A stretch of DNA of 64,000 nt from Moraxellaceae bacterium AER2_44_116 (GCA_006546595.1 VIAD01000008.1:1-64000), one strand, 5' to 3'; counted from the stretch's first letter, positions 1 through 9,373 are shown. Notes: generated by a model not told the origin, from the sequence alone. Numbers and translations are program-made.

Positions 1-54
1 CCGCGCCGATGATAGTGTGGCATTCGCCATGTGAAAGTAGGTCATCGCCAGACT
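1..54 (+). rRNA. rrf: 5S ribosomal RNA, 3' part
   Basis: The first bases carry the conserved 3' half of bacterial 5S rRNA: CGCGCCGATGATAGTGTGG, then the loop and AGTAGGTCATCGCCAGACT, which closes the terminal stem. The 5' half lies before the window, so this is the tail of an rRNA operon read rightward. The exact 3' end is placed within a few bases, and a strong terminator follows. Confidence 0.93.
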
Positions 55-69
55 CTTAAATAACAAATA

Positions 70-107
70 CCCCCATCTAAGTAATTAGATGGGGGGTTTT
101 TGTTTTT
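70..107 (+). terminator. Rho-independent terminator of the rRNA operon
   Basis: An 11-bp GC-rich stem (CCCCCATCTAA pairing with TTAGATGGGGG, loop GTAA) is followed by a T-rich tract. It lies about 15 bases after the 5S end, as expected for the end of an rrn operon. Confidence 0.9.
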
Positions 108-153
108 CTCGTACAGCGAAAATATAAGGCTAGATATCTAGCCTTCTTAAATT

Positions 154-1044
154 TTAGTTCGATTTATAGCGATCAAGAAGATCATCTTTTTCCTGCCAAA
201 TATCACTAATCCATCCTTGAAACTTCGTTCTAAACTCAGCGTCATTTTCGTAATCACCAAGCTTTAACTCTTGGGGGATATTTGTGGTGCGAATATCAAC
301 ATGGATGTTTTTGGCTTTACCACTCATAAAGTCCCAAAAACTGATTTGGCCTTCTGGGTAATGAATAGTTACGTCAACTAGGGTGTTGATCTGTTCATTC
401 ATGATATTCATGGCATAAGCAATGCCTGCTGATTTGGGCTTTAGTAAGTGTTTATAGGGCGATTTTTGTTGTAAATGCTTTTCTTTAGTAAAACGTGTTC
501 CCTCTAAAAAATTCATAATAGAAACTGGAGTATATTTGAACTTTTCACACGCTTTGCGTGTGACTTCTAAATCTTTGCCTTTAAGTTCAGGATGTTTGGC
601 GATAAACTCTTTGCTGTAACGGCGCATAAACGGGTAGTCTAACGCCCACCAAACAAGGCCAATCACGGGTACATAAATCAGTTCTTTTTTTAGAAAAAAC
701 TTAAAAAATGGCATACGTTTATTAAAAATCGATTGTAATACTAAAATATCGGCCCAAGATTGGTGATTTGAAATCACCATATACCAACCATCATATTTTA
801 GGTTTTCGCCGCCTGTTATATGATATTGAGTACCTAAAGTGCTTTGTTGTAAGGTGCTATTTATACTAATCCATGTCTCTGCTATTTTAATGCAGCCGAT
901 TGAGCAAGCCTTTCTCCATGTGTGATTAGGAAGAAGTTTGAGAGCAGATAATGCAAAAACGGGTGTGCATAAAGCAAAAGTATTGGTGGCTAAAGCGATA
1001 TAATTGAACGTCCCTTTTACGGGTGAGGGTAAAGACTGGAGCAT
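154..1044 (-). CDS. yihG: YihG-like lysophospholipid acyltransferase
   Basis: Inner-membrane PlsC-type acyltransferase of 296 residues. It should move an acyl chain onto a lysophospholipid such as lysophosphatidic acid. The HX4D catalytic motif appears as NHQSWAD near residue 93, and the second block as EGTR near residue 181. The segment ALDYPFMRRYSKEF and the ending with WQEKDDLLDRY closely match my recollection of E. coli YihG, a probable acyltransferase. A hydrophobic N-terminal segment can anchor it. It reads towards the rRNA terminator and stands alone. The family is firm; the exact substrate is inferred. Confidence 0.85.
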   Translation of the reverse strand: MLQSLPSPVKGTFNYIALATNTFALCTPVFALSALKLLPNHTWRKACSIGCIKIAETWISINSTLQQSTLGTQYHITGGENLKYDGWYMVISNHQSWADILVLQSIFNKRMPFFKFFLKKELIYVPVIGLVWWALDYPFMRRYSKEFIAKHPELKGKDLEVTRKACEKFKYTPVSIMNFLEGTRFTKEKHLQQKSPYKHLLKPKSAGIAYAMNIMNEQINTLVDVTIHYPEGQISFWDFMSGKAKNIHVDIRTTNIPQELKLGDYENDAEFRTKFQGWISDIWQEKDDLLDRYKSN

Positions 1045-1161
1045 AGTAGCCTCAATGCATGTTCAGTAAAAATAGTATGTTGTGATAATACCTTAATAAT
1101 GTACAAGTGTATATTAAATTGCGTAAATCGGATTTTAGATGGTTTTTCAAGGAAGATAAAG

Positions 1162-1551
1162 ATGATGAATGTTAAGCAATTAGGTATGTTTTTGCTTTTA
1201 TTGAGCACCATTTCGCCTGTGGATGCAAAAGACTTGTATCGTTGGCAAGATGAAAATGGACAATGGCATTTTGGCGACTCAGCGAGTGTGTCTCTAAAAG
1301 AGAATGTTGATGTTGTGACAACAGCCCCCGAGACAGCCAATTTTATTAAAACAAAAATTGTTAAACTACCTGTGAAGAAAGTAGCGAAAACGTCAAAAAG
1401 TGTTAATCGGACAAAACGAGTGGCATCGTCTTCTAAAATAGATCAACAGCAACAATGCGATAAACTCAGGGATAGTTTACGTTTTAAAGCTTTTCGTTAT
1501 GAAGAGCGTGATTATTACGACCGCGAATGTATTAGTAAGGTGAAATGGTAA
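1162..1551 (+). CDS. DUF4124-domain envelope protein
   Basis: A 129-residue exported protein. An AAGGA ribosome site just upstream favours the ATG at 1162 over the earlier in-frame ATG at 1099. Residues 1-22 form a signal peptide ending near PVDA, followed at once by the DUF4124 signature YRWQDENGQWHFGD. The middle is Lys/Ser/Thr-rich and probably unstructured. A C-terminal pair of cysteines (QQCDKLRD, YDRECIS) could form a disulfide. DUF4124 proteins are common periplasmic proteins of unknown function in gammaproteobacteria. It is followed directly by two small genes with which it probably forms an operon. Confidence 0.8.
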   Translation: MMNVKQLGMFLLLLSTISPVDAKDLYRWQDENGQWHFGDSASVSLKENVDVVTTAPETANFIKTKIVKLPVKKVAKTSKSVNRTKRVASSSKIDQQQQCDKLRDSLRFKAFRYEERDYYDRECISKVKW

Positions 1552-1863
1552 GTGGAAAACTCAACTGTAAAGTATGTGATTGGCGAGCGTCAGGTATTGG
1601 CGCGTATGAAGAATGGCGAGTTTCGGTTAGTGAAGCTTCAAATAGGTTTGCCTGAACCTGTTGAAACCCGATGGGAGTCGGAAGTGGCGTTAAATGGTTT
1701 GTACCCAAAAGTTGTTAAAGTACCAGGCGTTGATTCTTTTCAATGTTTGAATTTAGCATTTGGGGTTGTCCGTACTGCTTTGGAAAAGTTTCTAGAGTCG
1801 GGAGGACAACTTTATTGGAAAGATGGTTCAGGGCCGTTGGGTGTTGTGGATTTATTTTCATGA
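1552..1863 (+). CDS. Small conserved-looking protein, function unknown
   Basis: A 103-residue protein with a GTG start placed directly after the preceding stop codon; AAGGTG lies about 13 bases upstream. It reads MENSTVKYVIGERQVLARM and on to a C-terminal VVDLFS. No signal peptide, membrane segment or catalytic motif is visible. It may be related to DUF6968-type small proteins (a weak recollection). Its stop overlaps the next start in an ATGA arrangement, implying translational coupling to the DUF1653 gene. Confidence 0.65.
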   Translation: MENSTVKYVIGERQVLARMKNGEFRLVKLQIGLPEPVETRWESEVALNGLYPKVVKVPGVDSFQCLNLAFGVVRTALEKFLESGGQLYWKDGSGPLGVVDLFS

Positions 1864-2087
1864 GTGAAAAGTTAATATTAGGCATTTATCGCCATTATAA
1901 AGGCAAAGATTATGAAGTCATTGCTGTTGCACGGCACAGTGAAACCGAAGAAGAGTTGGTCGTATATCGCTTGATGTATGGTGATTTTTCGTATTGGGTG
2001 CGGCCACTGTCGATGTTTATTGAGCGCATTGTGATTGACGAAATTGAGCAACCTCGTTTTAAGTTTATTGGTGCGAGGCAAGGATAA
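1860..2087 (+). CDS. DUF1653-domain protein
   Basis: A 75-residue protein whose ATG overlaps the stop of the preceding gene (ATGA). The sequence GIYRHYKGKDYEVI, the ARHSETEEELVVYR segment and WVRPLSMF are the DUF1653 signature. DUF1653 proteins are small cytoplasmic proteins of unknown function, sometimes found fused to or beside nucleotide-handling genes. The longer open frame beginning at 1743 runs over the upstream gene in another frame and is not the real start. Confidence 0.85.
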   Translation: MSEKLILGIYRHYKGKDYEVIAVARHSETEEELVVYRLMYGDFSYWVRPLSMFIERIVIDEIEQPRFKFIGARQG

Positions 2088-2132
2088 TTTATATCCTGCC
2101 TTGCAAAAAAACGAATGATTGATTGGGATGCT

Positions 2133-2903
2133 TTAGACGCTAGACTTTCCTTTTAGTCCACGATGGATGTAACGGATTTTTATCATGTCAAAGATCATTC
2201 GTATGGATTCTTTAGTTAAATCAACTTTTGAACCGTCTTTATGATCCCATTTGACGGGCACTTCTTTTATCCGCAAACCGAGTTTTTGGGCAATATACAA
2301 ATGCTCAATATCAAAAGCAAAACCATAAATACGTTGTAGTAAAGCCACGCGTTGTGCTGCATCACGGGTATAGGCTTTAAATCCACATTGCGTGTCACGG
2401 ATACCTGACACGGCTAGAAAGCGTACAATGAGGTTGAGGACATTACTAATAATTTGTCGATGGAATGGTTTTTTCTCAACAATGGAGTCCTTTAATCCAC
2501 GAGAGCCAATGACCACGCTGTAACCAGCTTCAATATGAGGCAATAATTTTTCTACTTCTTCAATCGGTGTTGATAAGTCGGCATCGCTAAATAAAATAAT
2601 TTTGCCGCGTGCTTTTATCATTCCTCGTGCGACAGAGAAGCCTTTGCCAACATTTTTGATATTTTCAAGTAGAGTTCCTTCTTCTTGCTCTTTAATTTCT
2701 CGCCCATAAATATCAATAAATTTGACGATTTCCATCGTCAAGTCAGAGCTGCCATCATCAACCACAATGATTTCACTACGATAGGATTGCTTACTTAGAT
2801 AATCTTTAATGGTGTAAAGCGAATCAGCAATGCGCTCTTGTTCATTAAAGGCAGGAATAATCACGGATAAATAAATTTCAGGTGTGTCATCGTTGTGAGT
2901 CAT
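2133..2903 (-). CDS. GT2 family dolichyl/undecaprenyl-phosphate sugar transferase
   Basis: A 256-residue soluble GT-A glycosyltransferase resembling ALG5/DPM1-type polyprenyl-phosphate glucosyl- or mannosyltransferases. It shows the nucleotide-sugar-binding start SVIIPAFNEQERI, the DDGSSD motif near residue 50, and the metal-binding SDADLSTP near residue 107 followed by VIGSRG. No C-terminal membrane domain follows. It is 16 bases downstream of a GT-C membrane glycosyltransferase on the same strand. This fits a pathway in which a sugar is loaded on a lipid carrier and then transferred outside the membrane. The sugar cannot be told. Confidence 0.85.
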   Translation of the reverse strand: MTHNDDTPEIYLSVIIPAFNEQERIADSLYTIKDYLSKQSYRSEIIVVDDGSSDLTMEIVKFIDIYGREIKEQEEGTLLENIKNVGKGFSVARGMIKARGKIILFSDADLSTPIEEVEKLLPHIEAGYSVVIGSRGLKDSIVEKKPFHRQIISNVLNLIVRFLAVSGIRDTQCGFKAYTRDAAQRVALLQRIYGFAFDIEHLYIAQKLGLRIKEVPVKWDHKDGSKVDLTKESIRMIFDMIKIRYIHRGLKGKSSV

Positions 2904-2919
2904 ATTTCTGTCCTTAGTG

Positions 2920-4401
2920 TCATTGTGGAATCAGAGGGTATTGGCCGCTATACGGTTCTCGCCGTTGATAAATTTCGATTTTACCTTCTGTTTGATAAAA
3001 CATAACAGAGCTAGTGTGATACGGTTGTTGATAAATCAGTTTATATTTATTTTGCACCACATATTTGCGTAGCTTTTCGGTCGTGACGGGGGTGATACGA
3101 CCATCAAGGTATAAGAAGTCAAACTTGCCGTCCCAAACACCTGCAATGACATCTTCACGAGTATGTTTTTGGTCACCATCATTATCAAACCACGCATTTT
3201 CATAAATATGATTGGCTTTGATTTGATTTCGTAATTGGTGCCGTAGCAAGTAAGGGTCTTCGGAGAGAACTGTACTGTTTGCCCCAATGGTATCTTTGAG
3301 GAATGCAACGGCATCGCGGCCATCTGGATAGGCATTTTCTATGGCTCGAATTTGAAACATGCCTTGTATAGCGACGACGATAAGAATGAGTGCGGGTAGT
3401 TGAGCGATATAGTTATTTTTTTGACGTAAGAGACGAACTAAATATACGCTAGCCAGTGGTGCAAGAAAAACGACGCTATACACAATATGTTTATAAAAAG
3501 AAATTAAATCATGGGCGCGAAGATGGTACAAAATAATCGGCAACGCCAGCCACATTGACCATCGAAACATCGCCTGATTGCGGGAGTGTCCACCTGTGCG
3601 TTGCCAGTGCTGTTTGAATTCAAAAATAAACAACAGAAGAATCGGCCAAACATAGCCAAGAGTGACACGAAGAATTTCAGCATAGCTTGCATTATTACCG
3701 TGCGCGGTCACGATTTGTTGTTGATATAAAATCTGTAAATCAGCTCGATAATGATAGCCATATCCGAAACCAATGATTAATGCGGGGGTGAAGAGCGCGA
3801 ATGCTAATTGTGGTCTATAAATTAAAATCATTAAACCAATCAAAGGCATTTCTAAAAAAATCACATATTTACTTAAGAATGCAGTGACTAAACATAAAGA
3901 GGCGATGAATGCCCAAGTTTGGGCTTGATAACCTGAGCGTGTATAGGCCAATGATAATGCCCATAAACCTGCTACAAAACTGACAAAACAGACAATGTCA
4001 TACACGGCAAACTTACTAATAAAGCCATGTGATGCGGATAACGCCAATAGTGTTGTTGCAAAAAGAGCGACTTGTTGACTGCGTAAAAAACGTCGTACAG
4101 CATCAAAATAAAGAACTAAAGAGCAAATGCCGAGTATCGCTGCAATCGCACGCGCACCGATTAAACCTGCAAACGCATCTCCAACGCCAAACACGTATAA
4201 GGGAAAGTCTGAACTAAAAATATAGGTATGAGTTTGCCAAACACCACCATCTAGTAAGGTTTTACCGACAAATAGATAATTGGATTCGTCTAAGTAAGGA
4301 CCATTAAAATTGAGTCGAGCACGCATCCACACTAAAGCAAAACTAATGACCAGTAACGTCACTAGCCAAGTCAAACGGTTGACTTTCGTCGAAGACATCA
4401 T
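2920..4401 (-). CDS. GT-C / PMT_2-like membrane glycosyltransferase
   Basis: A 493-residue polytopic membrane protein with about ten hydrophobic segments and a soluble C-terminal part. An early acidic motif (GPYLDESNY, near residue 37) is where GT39/ArnT-like enzymes carry the catalytic acidic residues in the first periplasmic loop. It should move a sugar from undecaprenyl phosphate to a periplasmic acceptor (lipid A, O-antigen or protein). It starts at either of two adjacent ATG codons. It is in tandem with the GT2 enzyme and divergent from a GtrA gene, the usual trio for envelope glycosylation. Confidence 0.75.
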   Translation of the reverse strand: MMSSTKVNRLTWLVTLLVISFALVWMRARLNFNGPYLDESNYLFVGKTLLDGGVWQTHTYIFSSDFPLYVFGVGDAFAGLIGARAIAAILGICSLVLYFDAVRRFLRSQQVALFATTLLALSASHGFISKFAVYDIVCFVSFVAGLWALSLAYTRSGYQAQTWAFIASLCLVTAFLSKYVIFLEMPLIGLMILIYRPQLAFALFTPALIIGFGYGYHYRADLQILYQQQIVTAHGNNASYAEILRVTLGYVWPILLLFIFEFKQHWQRTGGHSRNQAMFRWSMWLALPIILYHLRAHDLISFYKHIVYSVVFLAPLASVYLVRLLRQKNNYIAQLPALILIVVAIQGMFQIRAIENAYPDGRDAVAFLKDTIGANSTVLSEDPYLLRHQLRNQIKANHIYENAWFDNDGDQKHTREDVIAGVWDGKFDFLYLDGRITPVTTEKLRKYVVQNKYKLIYQQPYHTSSVMFYQTEGKIEIYQRREPYSGQYPLIPQ

Positions 4402-4524
4402 GGTTTATTTCCTAGATGATTGTCCATTTATGTTATAGGATTTGTTTCCGATGCTAACCTACTCAGTTAGTACGCGCAATCAATCAACCTCGATAATAAG
4501 CAATAACGGTTAAGGTGCAAAACA

Positions 4525-4965
4525 ATGGAAGAAGCGGAAACAGGGTTATTAAAAGAAACGCAGCATCATGGTTTACGCTTTGCTGTCGTCGGTGTTGTTG
4601 GCTGTGGTGTGGATATTGCTGTTTTATATGCTTGTTTATGGTTAGGTACAGGTTTTTATCTGGGGCGTGCGGTCTCATTTTTGATGGCGGCAACGGCGAC
4701 ATGGTTACTTAATCGAGCGTGGACTTTTCGTGAGCGACGGAGCAATCAACCCTTATGGCGAGAGTGGCTACATTATCTCAGTTTGATGTTAATTGGTGGT
4801 GCGTTTAATTATGCCCTTTATGTTCTGTGTATTGCTCAATATGACATCATGAAACAATATCCTTTTTTAGCAGTCATGGTGGGTTCGGTTGCGGGAATGG
4901 TGGCGAATTATCTAAGTGCTCGGTTTTTGATTTTTCGTCATCAAACGACTTCTCCTGACGAGTAG
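4525..4965 (+). CDS. GtrA-family membrane protein
   Basis: A 146-residue protein with four membrane segments and the GtrA pattern: FAVVGVVGCGVDIAVLY in the first helix, NRAWTFRERR after the second, and a last helix ending ANYLSARFLIFR. GtrA proteins are thought to flip polyprenyl-phosphate-linked sugars. An AAGGTG site lies ahead of the start. It is divergent from the GT-C and GT2 genes, and together they form a probable three-part glucosylation module. Confidence 0.85.
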   Translation: MEEAETGLLKETQHHGLRFAVVGVVGCGVDIAVLYACLWLGTGFYLGRAVSFLMAATATWLLNRAWTFRERRSNQPLWREWLHYLSLMLIGGAFNYALYVLCIAQYDIMKQYPFLAVMVGSVAGMVANYLSARFLIFRHQTTSPDE

Positions 4966-5078
4966 CACCTGCTTTATTATTCTAAAAAGTAATCGAATAG
5001 ATAAAAATTATAAAATTGTTTTATCTTTTGTGCCGTTTTAAACTGCTTGCATACCAATCTACGGCAAGGAGATTAAAA

Positions 5079-6497
5079 ATGACGGCGAAGACTCTTTATG
5101 ACAAGTTGTGGGATGACCACCTTGTCAAACAACGTGATGATGGTTCTTGTTTAATTTACATTGATCGTCAGTTATTACATGAAGTGACCAGCCCGCAAGC
5201 CTTTGATGGTTTGAAATTGGCTCAGCGTAAACCGTGGCGTTTAGATGCAAATGTGGCGACTCCCGATCATAACGTTCCGACCGATAAAGCTGAGCGTGCC
5301 TTAGGCATCAGTGGTATCAGCGACGAAACCTCACGTATTCAAGTGCAAACCTTAGATGATAACTGCCGTGAATTCGGCGTCGTTGAGTTTGATATTTTTG
5401 ATGAGCGTCAAGGTATTGTCCATGTTGTTGGCCCAGAGCAAGGTTTGACTTTACCGGGAATGACCGTTGTTTGTGGTGATTCTCATACCGCAACACATGG
5501 CGCATTTGCTTGTTTAGCACATGGCATTGGCACGAGTGAAGTTGAGCATGTCTTGGCAACTCAATGTTTAGTGCAAAAGAAATCCAAAAATATGTTGATT
5601 AACGTCAATGGCCAATTGGGCGACGGCGTGACGGCTAAAGATGTGGTATTAGCGATTATTGGCAAAATTGGCACAGCTGGCGGTACAGGTTACGCCATTG
5701 AGTTTGGTGGCCAAGTGTTTCGTGATATGAGCATGGAAGGGCGCATGACGGTCTGTAATATGGCCATCGAAGCAGGGGCGCGTGTGGGTATGGTGGCAGT
5801 CGATAACAATACCATTGAGTATTTCCGTGGTAAGCCGTTTGCGCCAAAGGCCGAGATGTGGGATGCCGCTGTTGCCTATTGGCAAACATTGACCTCCGAT
5901 GCGGATGCCGTATTTGATGCCGTGATTGACATGGATGGTAGTGTCATTGAGCCGCAAGTGTCTTGGGGAACATCCCCCGAAATGGTTTTGCCCGTCAATG
6001 CCCAATTGCCTGCATTGGCGACAGCGAAAGATGCGGTGCAACGTAATTCATGGGAACGTGCCTATCAATACATGGGTTTAAATCCTGAAACGCCGATTAC
6101 AGATATTAAACTTGACCGTGTTTTTATTGGTTCGTGTACTAACTCGCGGATTGAAGATTTACGTGCGGCTGCGGCAGTGATTAAAGGTCGTAAAGTCGCC
6201 AGTACCATTAAGCAAGCGATGGTGGTTGCAGGTTCAGGCTTAGTAAAAAAACAGGCAGAAGTAGAAGGCTTAGACAAGTTATTTACAGATGCAGGTTTTG
6301 AATGGCGTGAACCGGGTTGTTCGATGTGTTTGGCGATGAATGCGGATAAATTATTGTCGGGTGAACATTGTGCTTCAACCTCCAATCGTAATTTTGAAGG
6401 TCGTCAAGGTAATGGTGGTCGTACGCATTTAGTCAGCCCAGCGATGGCTGCGGCTGCCGCGATTGCTGGCCATTTTGTTGATGTTAGAGGATTCTAG
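5079..6497 (+). CDS. leuC: 3-isopropylmalate dehydratase, large subunit
   Basis: LeuC (472 residues) with LeuD isomerises 2-isopropylmalate to 3-isopropylmalate in leucine synthesis. An AAGGAG site precedes the ATG at 5079, which gives the standard N-terminus MTAKTLYDKLWDDH. Aconitase-family marks are present: VVCGDSHTATHGAF, and the 4Fe-4S ligands in FIGSCTNSRIEDL and GCSMCLAMN. It heads a tight leuC-leuD-leuB-asd cluster with gaps of 2 to 16 bases. No leader peptide rich in leucine codons is seen upstream. Confidence 0.97.
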   Translation: MTAKTLYDKLWDDHLVKQRDDGSCLIYIDRQLLHEVTSPQAFDGLKLAQRKPWRLDANVATPDHNVPTDKAERALGISGISDETSRIQVQTLDDNCREFGVVEFDIFDERQGIVHVVGPEQGLTLPGMTVVCGDSHTATHGAFACLAHGIGTSEVEHVLATQCLVQKKSKNMLINVNGQLGDGVTAKDVVLAIIGKIGTAGGTGYAIEFGGQVFRDMSMEGRMTVCNMAIEAGARVGMVAVDNNTIEYFRGKPFAPKAEMWDAAVAYWQTLTSDADAVFDAVIDMDGSVIEPQVSWGTSPEMVLPVNAQLPALATAKDAVQRNSWERAYQYMGLNPETPITDIKLDRVFIGSCTNSRIEDLRAAAAVIKGRKVASTIKQAMVVAGSGLVKKQAEVEGLDKLFTDAGFEWREPGCSMCLAMNADKLLSGEHCASTSNRNFEGRQGNGGRTHLVSPAMAAAAAIAGHFVDVRGF

Positions 6498-6499
6498 TT

Positions 6500-7147
6500 A
6501 TGCAAAAATTTACCGTTGTTAAGGGTATTGCTGCACCACTTGACCGTGCCAATGTCGATACTGACCAAATCATTCCCAAACAGTTTCTTAAATCCATTAA
6601 ACGTATTGGCTTTGGTGTTAATTTGTTTGATGAGTGGCGTTATTTGGACGAAGGCTACAATGGTCAGGATTGTAGCAAACGTCCGTTGAATATGGACTTT
6701 GTGTTAAATAAGCCCCGTTATCAAGGCGCGCAAGTATTGTTGGCGCGTCAAAATTTTGGTTGTGGTTCGAGCCGTGAACATGCGCCTTGGGCGTTAGATG
6801 AGTATGGTTTTCGGGCAGTGATTGCCTCTAGTTTTGCTGATATTTTCTTTAATAACTGCTTCAAAAACGGGGTGTTGCCCGTTATTTTGACCGAAGACGA
6901 AGTGGATGTGTTGTTTAAAGAATGCGAAGCAACCGAAGGCTATCAGTTGACAGTGGATTTGGAAAAACAACAAGTGATTCGCCCCAATGGTGAGGCGTTT
7001 AGCTTTAGTGTTGATTCATTCCGTCGTCACTGTTTATTGAATGGTTTGGATGATATTGGTTTGACCCTACAAGATGCTGATTTTATTCATGCGTTTGAAA
7101 AACAAGCCAAAGTCGCACGTCCGTGGGTATTTCAAGCTTTACGTTAA
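6500..7147 (+). CDS. leuD: 3-isopropylmalate dehydratase, small subunit
   Basis: A 215-residue swivel-domain subunit that completes the LeuCD dehydratase. Typical motifs are DTDQIIPKQFLK near the N-terminus and NFGCGSSREHAPWAL in the middle, followed by FADIFFNNCFKNG. Length is normal for the family. Two bases separate it from leuC and fifteen from leuB, so it is co-transcribed. Confidence 0.97.
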   Translation: MQKFTVVKGIAAPLDRANVDTDQIIPKQFLKSIKRIGFGVNLFDEWRYLDEGYNGQDCSKRPLNMDFVLNKPRYQGAQVLLARQNFGCGSSREHAPWALDEYGFRAVIASSFADIFFNNCFKNGVLPVILTEDEVDVLFKECEATEGYQLTVDLEKQQVIRPNGEAFSFSVDSFRRHCLLNGLDDIGLTLQDADFIHAFEKQAKVARPWVFQALR

Positions 7148-7162
7148 TCTCTAGGAAAAGTC

Positions 7163-8236
7163 ATGTCCAAACATATTGTGATTTTAGCGGGTGATGGTAT
7201 CGGCCCAGAAATTATGGCTGAAGCAACCAAAGTGTTGGCAAAAGTTAACCAACAGTTCAATTTAGACTTAACATGGTCTAACGAACTACTGGGTGGTTGC
7301 GCGATTGATGCGACAGGTGTGCCATTACCAGACCAAACCTTAGAAGCCGCCAGAAAAGCCGATGCGATTTTACTCGGTGCTGTCGGTGGCCCGAAATGGG
7401 ATACGATTGAGCGTTCAATTCGTCCTGAGCGTGGTCTGTTAAAAATTCGTTCCGAGTTGAAACTGTTTGCGAATTTACGACCTGCCATTTTGTATCCGCA
7501 ACTGGCTTCTGCATCAAGTTTAAAACCTGAGATTGTCGCAGGTTTAGATATTTTGATTGTTCGTGAGTTGACGGGCGGTATTTATTTTGGCCAGCCTCGC
7601 GGTATTCGTACTTTAGAAAATGGCGAGCGTCAGGGCTTTAACACCGATGTTTATAGCGAAAGCGAAATTCGTCGTATTGCTCATGTTGCTTTTCAATTGG
7701 CGATGCAGCGTAACAAAAAAGTGTTGTCTGTCGATAAAGCGAATGTTTTAGAAGTCACTGAGTTGTGGAAAGAAATTGCAACTGAAGTCGGTAAAGAATA
7801 TCCCGAAGTACAGTTATCGCACATGTATGTTGATAACTGCGCGATGCAATTAGTGCGCGCTCCTAAACAGTTTGACGTGATTTTCACAGGTAATTTGTTT
7901 GGCGATATTCTGTCAGATGAAGCTGCGATGTTGACGGGTTCGATAGGCATGTTGCCATCCGCATCATTGGATGAAAACAAAAAAGGCATGTATGAGCCGT
8001 GTCATGGTTCTGCGCCTGATATTGCAGGTAAAGGCATTGCTAATCCCTTAGCAACGATTCTTTCCGTGGCCATGATGTTGCGCTATACCTTTAAGCAAGA
8101 TGCAGCCGCTAACGCCATTGAGTTGGCAGTGGGCAAAGTGCTGGATCAGGGTTTACGTACAGCGGATATTTGGACTGACGGTACACAAAAAGTCGGTACG
8201 GTTGCCATGGGCGAAGCCGTTGTCGCGGCAATTTAA
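7163..8236 (+). CDS. leuB: 3-isopropylmalate dehydrogenase
   Basis: A 357-residue NAD-dependent beta-decarboxylating dehydrogenase that oxidises 3-isopropylmalate on the way to leucine. It shows the N-terminal ILAGDGIGPEIM, the substrate helix with RPERGLLKIR, the RELTGGIYFG block, the catalytic Lys in SVDKANVLE and the metal-binding GDILSDEAAM. Its C-terminal HGSAPDIAGKGIANP is the cofactor region. It is complete and in an operon with leuCD and asd. Confidence 0.97.
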   Translation: MSKHIVILAGDGIGPEIMAEATKVLAKVNQQFNLDLTWSNELLGGCAIDATGVPLPDQTLEAARKADAILLGAVGGPKWDTIERSIRPERGLLKIRSELKLFANLRPAILYPQLASASSLKPEIVAGLDILIVRELTGGIYFGQPRGIRTLENGERQGFNTDVYSESEIRRIAHVAFQLAMQRNKKVLSVDKANVLEVTELWKEIATEVGKEYPEVQLSHMYVDNCAMQLVRAPKQFDVIFTGNLFGDILSDEAAMLTGSIGMLPSASLDENKKGMYEPCHGSAPDIAGKGIANPLATILSVAMMLRYTFKQDAAANAIELAVGKVLDQGLRTADIWTDGTQKVGTVAMGEAVVAAI

Positions 8237-8252
8237 TAAAGAGGAACACAAA

Positions 8253-9359
8253 ATGCGTGTAGGTTTAGTCGGTTGGCGGGGCATGGTTGGTTCGGTGCTG
8301 ATGCAGCGAATGGTCGAAGAAAACGATTTTGCCCATTTTGAGCCGTTTTATTTTACCACCAGTAACACGGGTGGAACTGCGCCAAATTTTGGTGGTGTTG
8401 CGGCGCCTGCCTTGTTAGATGCAAAAAATATTGAATCTTTAAAAGGTATGGATGTCATTTTGACCTGTCAAGGTGGCGACTATACCAATGAAATTTACCC
8501 TCAATTACGTGCTGCAGGTTGGGATGGTTACTGGATTGATGCCGCTTCAAGTTTACGGATGGAAGATGACGCTATTATTGTCCTCGACCCTGTAAATTTA
8601 GATGTCATCAAAAAAGGCTTGGCCAATGGTGTTAAAAATTACATTGGCGGTAACTGCACTAATTCCATTATGTTGATGGGTATGGGTGGGTTATTCCACG
8701 CAGGTCTAGTGGAGTGGGTTAGCTCTATGACTTATCAGGCGGCTTCGGGCGGTGGTGCGAATCACATGCGCGAACTGCTCAAAGGCATGGGTGTGGTTCA
8801 TTCGGCGGTAGAAGCGGAATTGTTAACACCTGCATCGGCTATTTTAGATATTGACCGTAAAGTGGCTGAATGTATTCGTACTGATGTGCCGACGGAATAC
8901 TTTGGCGCACCGTTGGCGGGTGGTTTAATTCCTTGGATTGATAAGCAGCTAGAAAATGGTCAATCTAAAGAAGAGTGGAAAGGCCAAGCTGAAGTCAACA
9001 AAATCCTAGACAACAGTACCATTGTGCCTGTCGATGGTTTATGTGTGCGTATTGGTGCTATGCGTTGCCATAGTTTAGCCTTAACCTTAAAGCTGAAAAA
9101 AGACTTACCACTCGCTGAAATTGAAAGCATCATTAAATCAGGCAACCCATGGGTAAAATGGGTAGCCAATGAGCGTGAAATTTCGGTTAAAGAGCTGACT
9201 CCTGCTGCGATTACAGGTAAGTTAGATATTGGCGTGGGTCGTGTGCGTAAGCTAAACATGGGGCCTGAATATATTTCGGCCTTTGTCATTGGCGATCAAT
9301 TGTTATGGGGTGCGGCAGAGCCGTTACGCCGTATGTTGCGTTTGCTGATTGCTGCTTAA
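8253..9359 (+). CDS. asd: Aspartate-semialdehyde dehydrogenase
   Basis: Asd (368 residues) reduces aspartyl phosphate to aspartate semialdehyde with NADPH, the branch point to lysine, threonine and methionine. The start at 8253 follows a GAGGAA site and gives MRVGLVGWRGMVGSVL, the nucleotide-binding turn. The catalytic cysteine is in GGNCTNSIMLM near residue 135, followed by the gamma-type QAASGGGANHMREL. The larger open frame that begins at 8100 overlaps leuB and is not used. It ends the leu/asd cluster at a strong terminator. Confidence 0.96.
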   Translation: MRVGLVGWRGMVGSVLMQRMVEENDFAHFEPFYFTTSNTGGTAPNFGGVAAPALLDAKNIESLKGMDVILTCQGGDYTNEIYPQLRAAGWDGYWIDAASSLRMEDDAIIVLDPVNLDVIKKGLANGVKNYIGGNCTNSIMLMGMGGLFHAGLVEWVSSMTYQAASGGGANHMRELLKGMGVVHSAVEAELLTPASAILDIDRKVAECIRTDVPTEYFGAPLAGGLIPWIDKQLENGQSKEEWKGQAEVNKILDNSTIVPVDGLCVRIGAMRCHSLALTLKLKKDLPLAEIESIIKSGNPWVKWVANEREISVKELTPAAITGKLDIGVGRVRKLNMGPEYISAFVIGDQLLWGAAEPLRRMLRLLIAA

Positions 9360-9373
9360 ATAGCGGGTTACAC

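Noticed and set aside
1017..1340. Minus-strand frame of 107 codons over the DUF4124 gene
   Set aside because: It overlaps the start region of two better supported genes and has no protein-like features.
5016..5078. Leucine leader peptide (leuL-like attenuator) ahead of leuC
   Set aside because: The frame upstream has few leucine codons in a row and no terminator hairpin follows.
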